Assembly: GCF_020551945.1 (NCBI RefSeq)
Contig: NZ_JAJBZH010000005.1
Coordinates: 1 to 64,000, forward strand
Reading direction: 5' to 3'
DNA: 64,000 nt
DNA from: Cellulosimicrobium marinum
GTDB taxonomy: Bacteria; Actinomycetota; Actinomycetes; Actinomycetales; Cellulomonadaceae
Of this stretch, positions 18,135 through 27,067 are shown in pieces. The notes below the pieces were generated by a model. That model was given only the letters and a program-made list of their open reading frames with translations. It was not told the DNA's origin and searched no databases. A program made the position numbers and the translations under genes. How positions within the stretch are numbered: position 1 is the stretch's first letter; each line of letters begins with the position of its first letter.

Positions 18135-18566
18135 GTGAACGATCGCGCCGCCGCCCCCGACCCCGCCGCCGAGCTCGACGCCCTCGTGGGCGAGTGGCTC
18201 ACCCTGCCCGACCTCGCGGAGGCCCTCGGGACCGACGTGGGCAAGGCGCGCCGCCTCGTGCAGGAGCGCCGCGTCGTCGGGGTGCGGCGCGGCGAGCGCA
18301 CGACCTTCCAGGTGCCGGCGCGGTTCCTCGTCCCGCTCCACCTCGTCGACCCGGCGAACGTGGGGACGCCCACCGGGGACGACCGCCGGGGCGTGCTCGC
18401 CAGCCTGCAGGGCACGATCGTGGTGCTCACCGACGCGGGGTTCTCGGACGCGGAGATCCTCGCGTGGCTCTTCGCCCCGCAGGACGAGCTGGGCGAGGCG
18501 CCCCTCGACGCGCTCCTCGCGGGGCGCAAGGCTCACGTGCGCCGCGTGGCGCAGTCGCTCGGCTGA
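18135..18566 (+). CDS. Rv2175c-family DNA-binding protein
   Basis: 143 residues, start GTG 18135. A winged helix-turn-helix at about 20-75 (WLTLPDLAEALGTDVGKARR, then VPARFL) is followed by the family's LQGTIVVLTDAGFSDAEIL block and a C-terminal helix pair. In M. tuberculosis Rv2175c is a substrate of the adjacent kinase PknL, and phosphorylation abolishes its DNA binding. The same kinase-regulator pairing here suggests a comparable switch; that is inference. Target genes are unknown. Confidence 0.92.
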   Translation: MNDRAAAPDPAAELDALVGEWLTLPDLAEALGTDVGKARRLVQERRVVGVRRGERTTFQVPARFLVPLHLVDPANVGTPTGDDRRGVLASLQGTIVVLTDAGFSDAEILAWLFAPQDELGEAPLDALLAGRKAHVRRVAQSLG

Positions 18567-18579
18567 GCCGTCCCGCGGG

Positions 18580-19755
18580 TCACGCCGCCCGTCGGGTGGC
18601 GGCGTGCGCGAGCAGGTGCAGCATCCGTGCGCCGGGCTCGGCGAGCGGCGCGCTGCGCAGGGCCCGCTCCGCCTGCTCGCCCAGGTCGTCGATGAGCGAC
18701 TCGACGGACGCGAGCGCACCCGTGCGCACGAGCACGTCCCGCAGCCGGTCGACGGTCGCGACGTCGAGGTCCGGGTCGCCGAGCGCGGACAGCAGCAGCT
18801 CTCGGTCGGCCGGTCCGGCCGCGGCGAGGGCCCGGACCACGAGGACCGTGCGCTTGCCCTCGCGCAGGTCGTCGCCCGCGGGCTTGCCCGTGACGCGGGC
18901 GTCCCCGAACACGCCCAGGACGTCGTCGCGCAGCTGGAAGGCCTCGCCCACGGGCAGGCCGAACGCGCTCGTCGCGCGGACGGCGGCGTCGTCGGCCCCG
19001 GCGAGCGCGGCACCGAGCGCGACGGGGTGCTCGACGGAGTAGCGGGCCGACTTGGAGCGCACGACGGCGCGCGACCGGGCCTCGTCCGCCTCCGGGTCCT
19101 CGCCCCACGGCAGCACCTGCGCGTGGACGTCGAGGTACTGGCCGACGGTCACCTCGGTCTGCATGCGGCCGAAGACGTCCCGTGCACGCGCCGCGACGTC
19201 GGCCGGGACGCCGGCGGCGACGTCGGCCAGGGCGTCTCCGAGCTCCCGGTGGCTCGCGATGAGGGCGAGGTCGCCGAGCAGGATGGCCGTGTTCTCGCCG
19301 TAGCGGTCGGGGTCGCCCGTCCACGTCTCGGCACGGTGCCGTGCGGCGAACGCGCGGTGGGCCGTCGGGTTCCCGCGTCGCGTGTCGGACGCGTCCATCA
19401 CGTCGTCGTGGAAGAGCGCGGCCGCCTGGAACAGCTCGAGCGCGGCGCCGGCGCGCAGGACGACGGCGCGGCGCGGGTCGTCCGGCTCGCCCCCGTGCGC
19501 GCGCCACGACCAGTAGCAGAAGGCGGCACGCAGCCGCTTGCCGCCGGCGAGCAGCTGCTCCGTCGCGCCGACGAGGGGCCGGGCGTCGGGGTGCGTGGCG
19601 TCCAGCTCCGCGGCGAGCCCGGCGCAGGCGTCCCGCAGGGCGGCGTCCACGCCCGCGCGGACGTCCTCCCGGTCCACGAGGCGCTGCGGCGCCTCGTCGG
19701 GGTCGGCGGGGGCGCCGGGCGCACCGGCGGCGTGAGGAGCGGTCCCGTTGAGCAC
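18580..19755 (-). CDS. polyprenyl diphosphate synthase (trans, short to medium chain)
   Basis: 391 residues. Condenses isopentenyl diphosphate with allylic diphosphates. Signatures in order: GGKRLR, first Asp-rich motif DDVMD in LFHDDVMDASDTRRG, and second Asp-rich motif in FQLRDDVLGVFGD. The residues before the first motif (ALELFQAAALFHDD) would set product length but do not let me predict it. Start GTG 19755 is leaderless. It corresponds to idsA2 (Rv2173) in the conserved cluster and converges on the Rv2175c-like gene with only 13 bases between stops. Confidence 0.93.
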   Translation of the reverse strand: MLNGTAPHAAGAPGAPADPDEAPQRLVDREDVRAGVDAALRDACAGLAAELDATHPDARPLVGATEQLLAGGKRLRAAFCYWSWRAHGGEPDDPRRAVVLRAGAALELFQAAALFHDDVMDASDTRRGNPTAHRAFAARHRAETWTGDPDRYGENTAILLGDLALIASHRELGDALADVAAGVPADVAARARDVFGRMQTEVTVGQYLDVHAQVLPWGEDPEADEARSRAVVRSKSARYSVEHPVALGAALAGADDAAVRATSAFGLPVGEAFQLRDDVLGVFGDARVTGKPAGDDLREGKRTVLVVRALAAAGPADRELLLSALGDPDLDVATVDRLRDVLVRTGALASVESLIDDLGEQAERALRSAPLAEPGARMLHLLAHAATRRAA

Positions 19756-19761
19756 GGCGCC

Positions 19762-19767
19762 AGCCTA
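19762..19767 (-). promoter_or_regulatory. -10 box of polyprenyl synthase gene (leaderless)
   Basis: TAGGCT on the minus strand ends 6 bases before the GTG at 19755. It lies just upstream of the lipoprotein stop at 19774, so little room is left between the two genes. Confidence 0.6.
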
Positions 19768-19773
19768 GGGGAG

Positions 19774-20361
19774 TCAGCCGGCCGCGACCTGCCCGCTGAC
19801 CGTCACGAGGCGTTCGGTCTCGTCGTCGAAGACGCCGACGGCGACGGACTCCGGCGTGTCACCGGACTCGCGCACGAAGGTGGAGAGGGACGTGAGCGCG
19901 CTGGGCACGCTCGACGGGGAGAGGGCGAACCCGGCGTCGTCGAGGACCTGTGCGTAGTACGCGCTGAGCGCGTCGACGGCCTCGGGGGAGCGCAGGTTCA
20001 GGGTGATCAGGACGAGAGCGCCGTCGTCGGACGGCCGGGCGGAGCTCGCCAGGACCTCGGCGCCGGGCGGGACGGGCAGGAGGTCGGCGGGGAAGCCCGC
20101 CGCGAGGTCGCCCACCGCGGAGGTCGCGTCGTAGTCGGGCAGGGGGGTGCCGGGCGCCGCGGCGTCCGTGCTCGCCGGGGCCGACGCGGGCCCGGCGGCC
20201 GGGTCGTCCCCGCCCTGGCCGTCGCGGCACGCGGCGAGCGCGAGGAGGACGACGGCCGCGGCGAGCACGGCACGGCCCCGCGGCGCCGGTCGCGTGGCGC
20301 GAGGGCGCGTCGCGGTCGCGCGCGGGGGAACGCGCAGGGGGACGCGAGGGGGGAGTGGCAC
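19774..20361 (-). CDS. putative lipoprotein of unknown function
   Basis: 195 residues from GTG 20361. After an Arg/Pro-rich N-terminus comes a hydrophobic stretch ending in the lipobox LALAAC, so it is probably a membrane-anchored lipoprotein exposed outside. An Ala/Pro-rich linker leads to a small folded domain (about 75-190) with LPDYDATSAVGDLAAGFP and regularly spaced VDALSAYYAQVLDDAGF. I do not recognise the domain as an enzyme. It begins leaderless (TACCGT, 6 bases before the start). Confidence 0.8.
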   Translation of the reverse strand: MPLPPRVPLRVPPRATATRPRATRPAPRGRAVLAAAVVLLALAACRDGQGGDDPAAGPASAPASTDAAAPGTPLPDYDATSAVGDLAAGFPADLLPVPPGAEVLASSARPSDDGALVLITLNLRSPEAVDALSAYYAQVLDDAGFALSPSSVPSALTSLSTFVRESGDTPESVAVGVFDDETERLVTVSGQVAAG

Positions 20362-20367
20362 GCGCAC

Positions 20368-20373
20368 ACGGTA
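20368..20373 (-). promoter_or_regulatory. -10 box of lipoprotein gene (leaderless)
   Basis: TACCGT on the minus strand, 6 bases before the GTG at 20361. Confidence 0.55.
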
Positions 20374-20529
20374 GCCACACGGGCCGACCCGGGCCAGCAC
20401 GCACCCGGGCGCTCGCCTGGCTCCAGGCTCGACCACAGGCGGCCCGGCGTCTCGTCCGGGGGCGGCGGCGTCCACAGCCGAGGAGGTGCGGGCAGGCGCC
20501 TTCCGGCCGTGGGCCGGTGGGATGGGTCC

Positions 20530-21627
20530 ATGACGACGACGATCCGCGCGCAGGGCCCGCGCGACCTCCTGGCCTACGTCCCCTACCGGCTCGGGTACCG
20601 TCCGCGCGACAGCGTCGTGCTCGTCGGGCTGCGCGGCGACCGGGCGCGCGTCGGGCTCGTCGTGCGGGTCGACACGGCCGACCTCGCCGACCTCGAGCAC
20701 GGCCCCCAGGTCGCGCGGACCGTCCTCGGCCACCTCGTCGCGGACGGGGCGCGCGACGTCGTCGTCGTGGCGTACACGGACGAGCCCGACGTGTGCACGG
20801 CGCGGGACCGCGCGGCCGTCGAGCACTGCCTGGAGGTCGTGGAGCCGGCGTTCGGCCCCACGCACGCATGGGTCGTGGCACCGTCGGGGTGGCGCGGGCT
20901 GGACTGCACCGACGACGGGTGCTGCCCGCCGGGCGGACGACCGCTGCGCGAGCTGGAGTCGAGCGTCGTGGGCGCCCACATGGTCCTCGCCGGGGCGCGG
21001 GTGGCCGACTCGCGCGAGAGCGCGCTGCGCATCGCCGCCGCGGGTCCCGAGGACCGCCGCCGCGCGGCGCGCGCCGCCCGGAGGTCCCGGGCCCGCCGGG
21101 CGGAGCAGCACGCGTGCTCCTGGCGGGAGGACGGGCTCGCCGCCTGGCGCCTCGCGGTGACGACGGCGACCACCGCACCGCCGGGGACGCCTCCCGTCCC
21201 GGCGGCGCTCGTCGGGCGCGTCGAGGCGGCGCTGGAGGCGGTCCCGGTCCGGGACGCGGTGCTCCTCTCGCTCGTCCCGGGCGCTCCCGGGCTCCCGGAC
21301 CTCGTGGTGCAGGGCGCCGACGCGGACACGGCCACTGCCGAGGCGATCCGCCGGATCGTCGACCCCGCCGTGGCGCTCGCGCCCGACCCGGACGTGACCG
21401 ACCCGGCGCGGACCGTGCTCGAGGCGGTCGTCGCGCACGCGGTGCGCGGGCGACGCGCGCCGGCTCTCACCCTGCTCGCGCTCGTCGCGTGGTGGCACGG
21501 GGACGGGGCGCGTGCCGCGGAGCGCGTGCGGGAGGCGCTCGGCGAGGACCCCGCGTACCGGTTGGCGCTGCTCCTGTCGAGCGCGGTCGAGGCCGGTGTC
21601 CCGCCGGGCTGGGTGCGCCAGGCGTGA
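20530..21627 (+). CDS. DUF4192 domain protein
   Basis: 365 residues from ATG 20530. The opening TIRAQGPRDLLAYVPYRLGY and PRDSVVLVGL are hallmarks of DUF4192, a family common in actinobacteria with no established function. The middle has a Cys-rich insert (CTDDGCCPPGG). The C-terminal half contains helical repeats typical of these proteins, with a conserved LTLLALVAWWHGDGARA block. It is divergent from the lipoprotein gene. No partner gene gives a clue to function. Confidence 0.85.
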   Translation: MTTTIRAQGPRDLLAYVPYRLGYRPRDSVVLVGLRGDRARVGLVVRVDTADLADLEHGPQVARTVLGHLVADGARDVVVVAYTDEPDVCTARDRAAVEHCLEVVEPAFGPTHAWVVAPSGWRGLDCTDDGCCPPGGRPLRELESSVVGAHMVLAGARVADSRESALRIAAAGPEDRRRAARAARRSRARRAEQHACSWREDGLAAWRLAVTTATTAPPGTPPVPAALVGRVEAALEAVPVRDAVLLSLVPGAPGLPDLVVQGADADTATAEAIRRIVDPAVALAPDPDVTDPARTVLEAVVAHAVRGRRAPALTLLALVAWWHGDGARAAERVREALGEDPAYRLALLLSSAVEAGVPPGWVRQA

Positions 21628-21716
21628 GGGGTGCGGAGGGTTCGGGTACGGTCGGCAGCAGCAGGTGGTGAGTCTCGCACCGCCGTCCCTTCCCACGATC
21701 CGCCCGCGGAGGACAC

Positions 21717-22115
21717 ATGACCGTCGTCGTCACCCACCTGAGCACGCCGGAGGGTCGTGAGGCCCTCGACACCGCGGCGCGGGAGGCCGTGCGACGGGCG
21801 ACGACGCTCGTGGTCGTGACGTCGGAGGGGGGCGCCTCGCCCGAGGCGCGGACGGCCCGTGCGGAGGACCTGCGGCGCGTCGAGGCCGCGCTGGAGGGGA
21901 CGGGCGCCCGCCTCGAGGTCGAGCCGTGCGGCGACGACCTCGCGGACGCCCTGGTCGCCGCGGCGGAGCGGACGTCCGCGGAGCTCATCGTCATCGGGCT
22001 GCGCCGTCGCAGCCCGGTCGGCAAGCTCATCCTCGGGTCGAACGCACAGCGGATCCTGCTCGACGCGCCCTGCCCCGTGCTGGCCGTGAAGCCGGTGCGC
22101 GACCCCGCGTCCTGA
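21717..22115 (+). CDS. universal stress protein (UspA) family
   Basis: 132 residues, single Usp domain; ATG 21717 follows GGAGGACAC. The ATP-binding signature G-x2-G-x9-G-S/T is visible in a modified form within IGLRRRSPVGKLILGSNAQR, and the domain ends in CPVLAVKPV, as usual. Probably a nucleotide-binding cytoplasmic stress protein. It lies upstream of the sigma factor gene, but a promoter-like AT-rich site sits between them. Confidence 0.88.
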   Translation: MTVVVTHLSTPEGREALDTAAREAVRRATTLVVVTSEGGASPEARTARAEDLRRVEAALEGTGARLEVEPCGDDLADALVAAAERTSAELIVIGLRRRSPVGKLILGSNAQRILLDAPCPVLAVKPVRDPAS

Positions 22116-22264
22116 GGGGTCCCCGGCGGGAATGGTCGGCGGTCCGCGGGCGTTGTGAGGGGCAGGTCCGTCGCACGGGCCGCCTGATGTGAGGAGTGCG
22201 TGACCGTCCCGGCGGGATCGGCGGCGTCTCTCCGTGTCGCGGCGCCGGGCGTGCGGATCGCCGG

Positions 22265-22276
22265 TACAATATAGGT
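22265..22276 (+). promoter_or_regulatory. promoter-like element of sigma factor gene
   Basis: TACAATATAGGT is a rare AT-rich patch offering overlapping -10 boxes (TACAAT and TATAGGT). It lies about 125 bases before the sigma factor start, which implies a leader of around 115 bases. I see no -35 match and no clear riboswitch in the 283-base gap from 22116 to 22398. Confidence 0.5.
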
Positions 22277-22398
22277 GTCCGCCTGAGCCCGATGGCCCGC
22301 CGTGGAGGTCGGTGCGATCACCGGTTCGCACCGGTCACGGTCCCCGTCCCCCGCCCCGGCGGCCCCACCGCCCCCCATGATTGCCGAAAGGTCGGTTT

Positions 22399-23955
22399 GT
22401 GGCGCCCTCCACCCAGATCCCCGCACTTCCGCGCGAGTTCGAGCACCCCGCCCTGCAGGAGCTCCTGCGGCGCGGCAGCGCGAACGGCCGTGTCGACGCC
22501 GAGAGCTTCCGCACCGCGTGCGAGCAGGCTTCCGTCAACGACGCCAAGCGCCTGAAGGCGGTGTTCCGCGCGCTCGCCGGCGCCGGGGTCGAGGTCGACA
22601 TCCCGACCGCGGTCGCGGCGGCCGCGAGCCCGCGCAGCACGACGACCACGGCCCGCGCGAAGGCCCCCGCCAAGACGCGGACCACCGCCGCGCGCAGCAC
22701 CGCCGCCGAGCCCGCGTCCACCGACGACGCGGACGACGCGACGTCGGGCACGCCTGCCCCGAGCGCCCCGAAGGCGGGCGCGAAGGCGGCCACGAAGACC
22801 ACCCGCACCAAGGCCGCCTCGACGCGCGCCGCCAAGGCCACCGCGAAGGGCGCGAAGGCGGGCGCCGCCGACGCCGACCTCGAGGCCGACGCCGTCGAGG
22901 ACGAGACCGGGGACGACGCGGCCGCGACCGCCGAGGCGACGTCCGCGACCGCCGCACCCGAGAGCGCCGACGAGGAGCGCGGGTTCGTCGTGTCCGACGC
23001 GGACGACGACGACGCCCCGGCGCAGCAGGTCGTGACGGCGGGTGCGACCGCGGACCCGGTGAAGGACTACCTCAAGCAGATCGGCAAGGTCGCGCTGCTG
23101 AACGCCGAGCAGGAGGTCGAGCTCGCGAAGCGGATCGAGGCCGGTCTGTTCGCGGAGGAGAAGCTCGCGGCCGAGGGTGAGGACATCGAGCGCAAGCTCA
23201 AGCGTGAGCTGCAGTGGATCGCGCACGACGGCAAGCGGGCGAAGAACCACCTGCTGGAGGCGAACCTGCGTCTGGTGGTGTCGCTGGCCAAGCGGTACAC
23301 GGGCCGCGGGATGCTGTTCCTGGACCTGATCCAGGAGGGCAACCTGGGTCTGATCCGTGCGGTGGAGAAGTTCGACTACACCAAGGGCTACAAGTTCTCG
23401 ACGTACGCGACGTGGTGGATCCGGCAGGCGATCACCCGCGCGATGGCCGACCAGGCGCGCACCATCCGTATCCCGGTGCACATGGTCGAGGTGATCAACA
23501 AGCTCGCGCGCGTGCAGCGGCAGATGCTGCAGGACCTGGGTCGTGAGCCCACGCCCGAGGAGCTCGCCAAGGAGCTCGACATGACCCCGGAGAAGGTCGT
23601 CGAGGTCCAGAAGTACGGCCGCGAGCCCATCTCCCTGCACACCCCGCTGGGCGAGGACGGCGACTCCGAGTTCGGCGACCTCATCGAGGACTCCGAGGCG
23701 ATCGTCCCGGCGGACGCCGTGAGCTTCACCCTCCTGCAGGAGCAGCTCCACCAGGTGCTCGACACGCTCTCCGAGCGTGAGGCGGGCGTCGTGTCGATGC
23801 GGTTCGGCCTGTCCGACGGGCAGCCCAAGACGCTCGACGAGATCGGCAAGGTCTACGGCGTGACGCGCGAGCGCATCCGCCAGATCGAGTCCAAGACAAT
23901 GTCGAAGCTGCGCCACCCCAGCCGTTCCCAGGTGCTGCGCGACTACCTCGACTGA
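22399..23955 (+). CDS. rpoD: principal RNA polymerase sigma factor (RpoD/HrdB/SigA)
   Basis: 518 residues. GTG 22399 was chosen over an in-frame TTG at 22381 because GAAAGG lies 7 bases before it. A short N-terminal domain (about 1-70) is followed by a long Ala/Thr/Lys then acidic linker (about 70-215), as in actinobacterial SigA. The four sigma regions then follow: [16 protein letters not shown] (1.2), [16 protein letters not shown] (3), and the 2.4 and 4.2 helices with [13 protein letters not shown] and [11 protein letters not shown]. Directs housekeeping transcription. Ends RDYLD, followed by a strong hairpin. Confidence 0.97.
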   Translation: MAPSTQIPALPREFEHPALQELLRRGSANGRVDAESFRTACEQASVNDAKRLKAVFRALAGAGVEVDIPTAVAAAASPRSTTTTARAKAPAKTRTTAARSTAAEPASTDDADDATSGTPAPSAPKAGAKAATKTTRTKAASTRAAKATAKGAKAGAADADLEADAVEDETGDDAAATAEATSATAAPESADEERGFVVSDADDDDAPAQQVVTAGATADPVKDYLKQIGKVALLNAEQEVELAKRIEAGLFAEEKLAAEGEDIERKLKRELQWIAHDGKRAKNHLLEANLRLVVSLAKRYTGRGMLFLDLIQEGNLGLIRAVEKFDYTKGYKFSTYATWWIRQAITRAMADQARTIRIPVHMVEVINKLARVQRQMLQDLGREPTPEELAKELDMTPEKVVEVQKYGREPISLHTPLGEDGDSEFGDLIEDSEAIVPADAVSFTLLQEQLHQVLDTLSEREAGVVSMRFGLSDGQPKTLDEIGKVYGVTRERIRQIESKTMSKLRHPSRSQVLRDYLD

Positions 23956-23966
23956 CGAGCGATGCA

Positions 23967-24004
23967 CGAACGCCCCGGAGGCCTCACGGCCGCCGGGGCG
24001 TTCG
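23967..24004 (+). terminator. terminator after sigma factor gene
   Basis: Arms cgaacgccccgg (23967-23978) and ccggggcgttcg (23993-24004) form a 12-bp perfect stem with a 14-base loop, 11 bases after the stop codon. It may serve both converging transcripts. Confidence 0.8.
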
Positions 24005-24044
24005 TCGTTCGTCGGGGTGCGCGCGCCTCGTCGAGGCGTGCGCC

Positions 24045-24272
24045 TCAGCGCGTGGCGCCCGCGCCGTGCTCGGCGTGCAGGCGGTCGGTCTCGTCCTGGA
24101 CGTGGGTCGCGAGGCCGGTGTAGGCGTCGGCGTGCGCCCGGGCGTGGTGGCCGCAGAACAGCAGGTCGCCGCTCGGCAGGACCACGCGGACGTACGCCTG
24201 CGCGCCGCAGCGGTCGCAGCGGTCGGCCGCGGTCAGGGGCTCGGTGGTGGTCGTCGTAGCAGTCACGATCAC
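24045..24272 (-). CDS. small zinc-ribbon protein (DUF7455-like)
   Basis: 75 residues. CDRCGAQAY near residue 19 and FCGHHARAH near residue 39 give a Cys2-Cys/His zinc-binding knuckle. Small proteins of this type sit between the principal sigma factor and parE/gyrB genes throughout the actinobacteria, so the context supports a conserved but unknown role. The start is uncertain between GTG 24272 and GTG 24266. Confidence 0.83.
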   Translation of the reverse strand: MIVTATTTTTEPLTAADRCDRCGAQAYVRVVLPSGDLLFCGHHARAHADAYTGLATHVQDETDRLHAEHGAGATR

Positions 24273-24369
24273 ATCAAACCATCCGAGTCTGTGGTTTCGT
24301 CCCGGAACGGGCCCGGTTCGCTACCCGCGAAGCACGGCGGGGCACCCGCGGACCGTCGGTGGGCTCGTC

Positions 24370-24375
24370 TAGGCT
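24370..24375 (+). promoter_or_regulatory. -10 box of parE/gyrB-like gene (leaderless)
   Basis: TAGGCT ends 7 bases before the GTG at 24383. Confidence 0.6.
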
Positions 24376-24382
24376 GTCCGCC

Positions 24383-26512
24383 GTGACGACCACCTCCGCT
24401 GAGTCCAGCTACACCGCTCGGCACCTGTCCGTGCTCGAGGGTCTCGAGGCCGTGCGCAAGCGCCCCGGGATGTACATCGGGACCACCGACTCGCGCGGGC
24501 TCATGCACTGCCTGTGGGAGATCATCGACAACTCCGTCGACGAGGCGCTCGCGGGCAACTGCTCCACCATCCGCGTCGTGCTGCACGCCGACTCGTCCGT
24601 CACCGTCGAGGACGACGGCCGCGGCATCCCCGTGGACATCGAGCCCAAGACCGGGCTGTCGGGCGTCGAGGTCGTCTTCACCAAGCTTCACGCGGGCGGC
24701 AAGTTCGGCGGCGGGTCGTACACCGCGTCCGGCGGCCTGCACGGCGTCGGGGCGTCCGTCGTCAACGCGCTCTCCTCCCGGCTCGACGTCGAGGTCGACC
24801 GGGGCGGCCGGACGCACCGCATGACGTTCCACCGGGGAGAGCCGGGGGTGTTCTCCGACCCGAAGAGCGGGCCGACGCCGGACGCCCCCTTCGAGCCGTT
24901 CGTCTCGCGCTCCGAGCTCGCCGTGGTCGGCAAGACGCGTCGCGGCATCACCGGGACGCGCGTGCGCTACTGGGCCGACCGGCAGATCTTCCTCAAGACG
25001 GCCGTGTTCTCCTACGACGAGCTCGTCACGCGCGTGCGCCAGACGACGTTCCTCGTCCCCGGCCTACAGATCACGGTCCGGGACGAGCGCGGCGTGCCGG
25101 GCACGCCCGGCGAGGCCGGGCCGCACGAGGAGACCTTCGTCCACCAGGGCGGCTCCGTCGACTTCGTCGAGTTCCTCGCCCCCGACACCCCCGTCACGGC
25201 GACGTGGCACCTCACCGGGTCCGGGTCGTTCACGGAGACCGTGCCCGTGCTCGACGACCGCGGTCACATGACACCCCAGGCGGTCCAGCGCGACTGCGAG
25301 GTCGACGTCGCGCTGCGCTGGGGGAGCGGGTACGAGACCGAGGTGCGCAGCTTCGTCAACATCATCGCCACGCCCAAGGGCGGCACCCACCTCGGCGGGT
25401 TCGAGCAGGGACTGCTCAAGGTGCTGCGCAAGGCGGTCGAGACGAACGCGCGCCGGCTCAAGGTCTCGACGAAGGACGCCTCGGAGCGCATCGAGAAGGA
25501 CGACGTGCTCGCCGGCCTCACCGCCGTGGTCACCGTGCGCCTCGCCGAGCCGCAGTTCGAGGGCCAGACCAAGGAGGTCCTCGGGACCGCGCCGGTCCGC
25601 GCGATCGTCTCGCGCGTGGTGGAGAAGGAGCTCACCGCGCTCCTCACGTCGACCAAGCGCGACGAGAAGACCCAGGCGTCGCTCCTGCTCGACAAGGTCG
25701 TCGCCGAGATGCGGGCGCGCATCACCGCGCGCAAGCAGAAGGAGATCTCGCGGCGCAAGAACGCGCTCGAGACGTCGTCCCTGCCGGCGAAGCTGGTCGA
25801 CTGCCGCAGCGACGACGTCGACCGCAGCGAGCTGTTCATCGTCGAGGGCGACAGCGCGCTCGGCACCGCGCGGCTCGCGCGCAGCTCGGACTTCCAGGCG
25901 CTCCTGCCGATCCGCGGCAAGATCCTCAACGTGCAGAAGGCGTCGGTGAGCGACATGCTCCGCAACGCCGAGTGCACGGCGATCATCCAGGTCCTCGGCG
26001 CGGGATCCGGTCGGTCGTTCGACCTGGAGGCCGCTCGTTACGGCAAGATCGTGCTCATGACGGACGCCGACGTCGACGGCGCCCACATCCGCACGCTCCT
26101 GCTGACGCTCTTCTACCGGTACATGAAGCCGCTCGTCGAGGCCGGTCGCGTGTTCGCCGCCGTGCCGCCGCTGCACCGGATCGAGGTCATCGGGTCCGGC
26201 CGCCGCAAGAACGAGTACATCTACACGTACTCCGAGGCCGAGCTGTCGGCGACGCTGAAGAAGCTCGACCGCGCCGGGCGCCGCTACAAGGAGGACATCC
26301 AGCGGTACAAGGGCCTCGGCGAGATGGACGCCGACCAGCTCGCGGAGACCACGATGGACCCCCGCCACCGCACGCTGCGCCGGGTCACCGCCGAGCACGC
26401 GGAGGCCGCCGAGCGGGTGTTCGAGCTGCTCATGGGCAGCGAGGTCGCCCCGCGCAAGGACTTCATCGTCCAGGGCGCCGCGGAGCTCGACCGGGCGCGC
26501 ATCGACGTCTGA
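24383..26512 (+). CDS. parE: type IIA topoisomerase subunit B (ParE / GyrB-like)
   Basis: 709 residues from GTG 24383. ATPase domain motifs: EIIDNSVDEAL, DDGRGIPVD, GGLHGVGASVVNAL. The TOPRIM domain has IVEGDSAL and TDADVDGAHIRTLL, and the protein ends with the usual QGAAELDRARIDV. The location next to the principal sigma gene matches the Streptomyces locus for topoisomerase IV ParE (hrdB-parE); the ParC partner is not in the window. It could be annotated as GyrB on similarity alone, so the ParE label rests on context. Confidence 0.88.
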   Translation: MTTTSAESSYTARHLSVLEGLEAVRKRPGMYIGTTDSRGLMHCLWEIIDNSVDEALAGNCSTIRVVLHADSSVTVEDDGRGIPVDIEPKTGLSGVEVVFTKLHAGGKFGGGSYTASGGLHGVGASVVNALSSRLDVEVDRGGRTHRMTFHRGEPGVFSDPKSGPTPDAPFEPFVSRSELAVVGKTRRGITGTRVRYWADRQIFLKTAVFSYDELVTRVRQTTFLVPGLQITVRDERGVPGTPGEAGPHEETFVHQGGSVDFVEFLAPDTPVTATWHLTGSGSFTETVPVLDDRGHMTPQAVQRDCEVDVALRWGSGYETEVRSFVNIIATPKGGTHLGGFEQGLLKVLRKAVETNARRLKVSTKDASERIEKDDVLAGLTAVVTVRLAEPQFEGQTKEVLGTAPVRAIVSRVVEKELTALLTSTKRDEKTQASLLLDKVVAEMRARITARKQKEISRRKNALETSSLPAKLVDCRSDDVDRSELFIVEGDSALGTARLARSSDFQALLPIRGKILNVQKASVSDMLRNAECTAIIQVLGAGSGRSFDLEAARYGKIVLMTDADVDGAHIRTLLLTLFYRYMKPLVEAGRVFAAVPPLHRIEVIGSGRRKNEYIYTYSEAELSATLKKLDRAGRRYKEDIQRYKGLGEMDADQLAETTMDPRHRTLRRVTAEHAEAAERVFELLMGSEVAPRKDFIVQGAAELDRARIDV

Positions 26513-26517
26513 GGTTC

Positions 26518-26540
26518 CTGGCGGTCCCCACGTCCGCCAG
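26518..26540 (+). terminator. possible hairpin after parE
   Basis: Arms ctggcgg (26518-26524) and ccgccag (26534-26540) with a 9-base loop, starting 6 bases after the stop. Short stem, so only a weak terminator call. Confidence 0.35.
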
Positions 26541-26575
26541 TCGGGCGGCGGGAGCGCACGGCCCCGCCGGGTCCG

Positions 26576-26581
26576 TACCCT
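26576..26581 (+). promoter_or_regulatory. -10 box of DUF4430 lipoprotein gene (leaderless)
   Basis: TACCCT ends 6 bases before the GTG start at 26588. Confidence 0.5.
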
Positions 26582-26587
26582 GGTGCC

Positions 26588-27067
26588 GTGACCCTGCGAA
26601 CCTTCCGCGAGGCGCCCGCGCGCCCGCTCACCGTCCTCACGTCCCTTGCGCTCGCCGCGGGTCTGCTCGCCGGCTGCGCCACGGCGGACGACGACGCCGG
26701 TGCGTCCGCGTCCCCGACCGCCGCCGAGTCCACGGCGAGCGACGAGACGTCCTCGACGGACGACGCGGCGGAGCAGGACGACGACGCGGGCGAGGGCGAC
26801 GACGCCGACGAGGCGCCTGAGCTCTCCTACGACGGCGAGGACGGCCGCACCGCGCTCGACCTGCTGCTCGAGGCCGACCCGTCCGCCCAGGTGACCGGCG
26901 AGGGCGAGAACGCCTTCGTCACCGCGATCGACGGTGTCGAGGCCGACCCCGACAGCGAGTTCTGGGCCCTGTACGTCAACGGCGAGATGGCCTCCGTGGG
27001 CGCGGGGTCCCTCGACACGACCGACGAGGACGAGATCACGTGGAAGCTCGAGACGTTCACCTCGTGA
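26588..27067 (+). CDS. DUF4430 lipoprotein
   Basis: 159 residues. An N-terminal hydrophobic stretch ends in the lipobox LLAGC (Cys about residue 33), followed by an acidic Ser/Thr/Asp linker and a C-terminal DUF4430 domain (FWALYVNGE, VGAGSLDTTDEDEITWKL). This fold resembles the C-terminal domain of transcobalamin and intrinsic factor, so a surface-exposed binding protein for cobalamin or another small cofactor is plausible but unproven. Its stop overlaps the start of the membrane protein gene that follows (GTGA). Confidence 0.85.
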   Translation: MTLRTFREAPARPLTVLTSLALAAGLLAGCATADDDAGASASPTAAESTASDETSSTDDAAEQDDDAGEGDDADEAPELSYDGEDGRTALDLLLEADPSAQVTGEGENAFVTAIDGVEADPDSEFWALYVNGEMASVGAGSLDTTDEDEITWKLETFTS

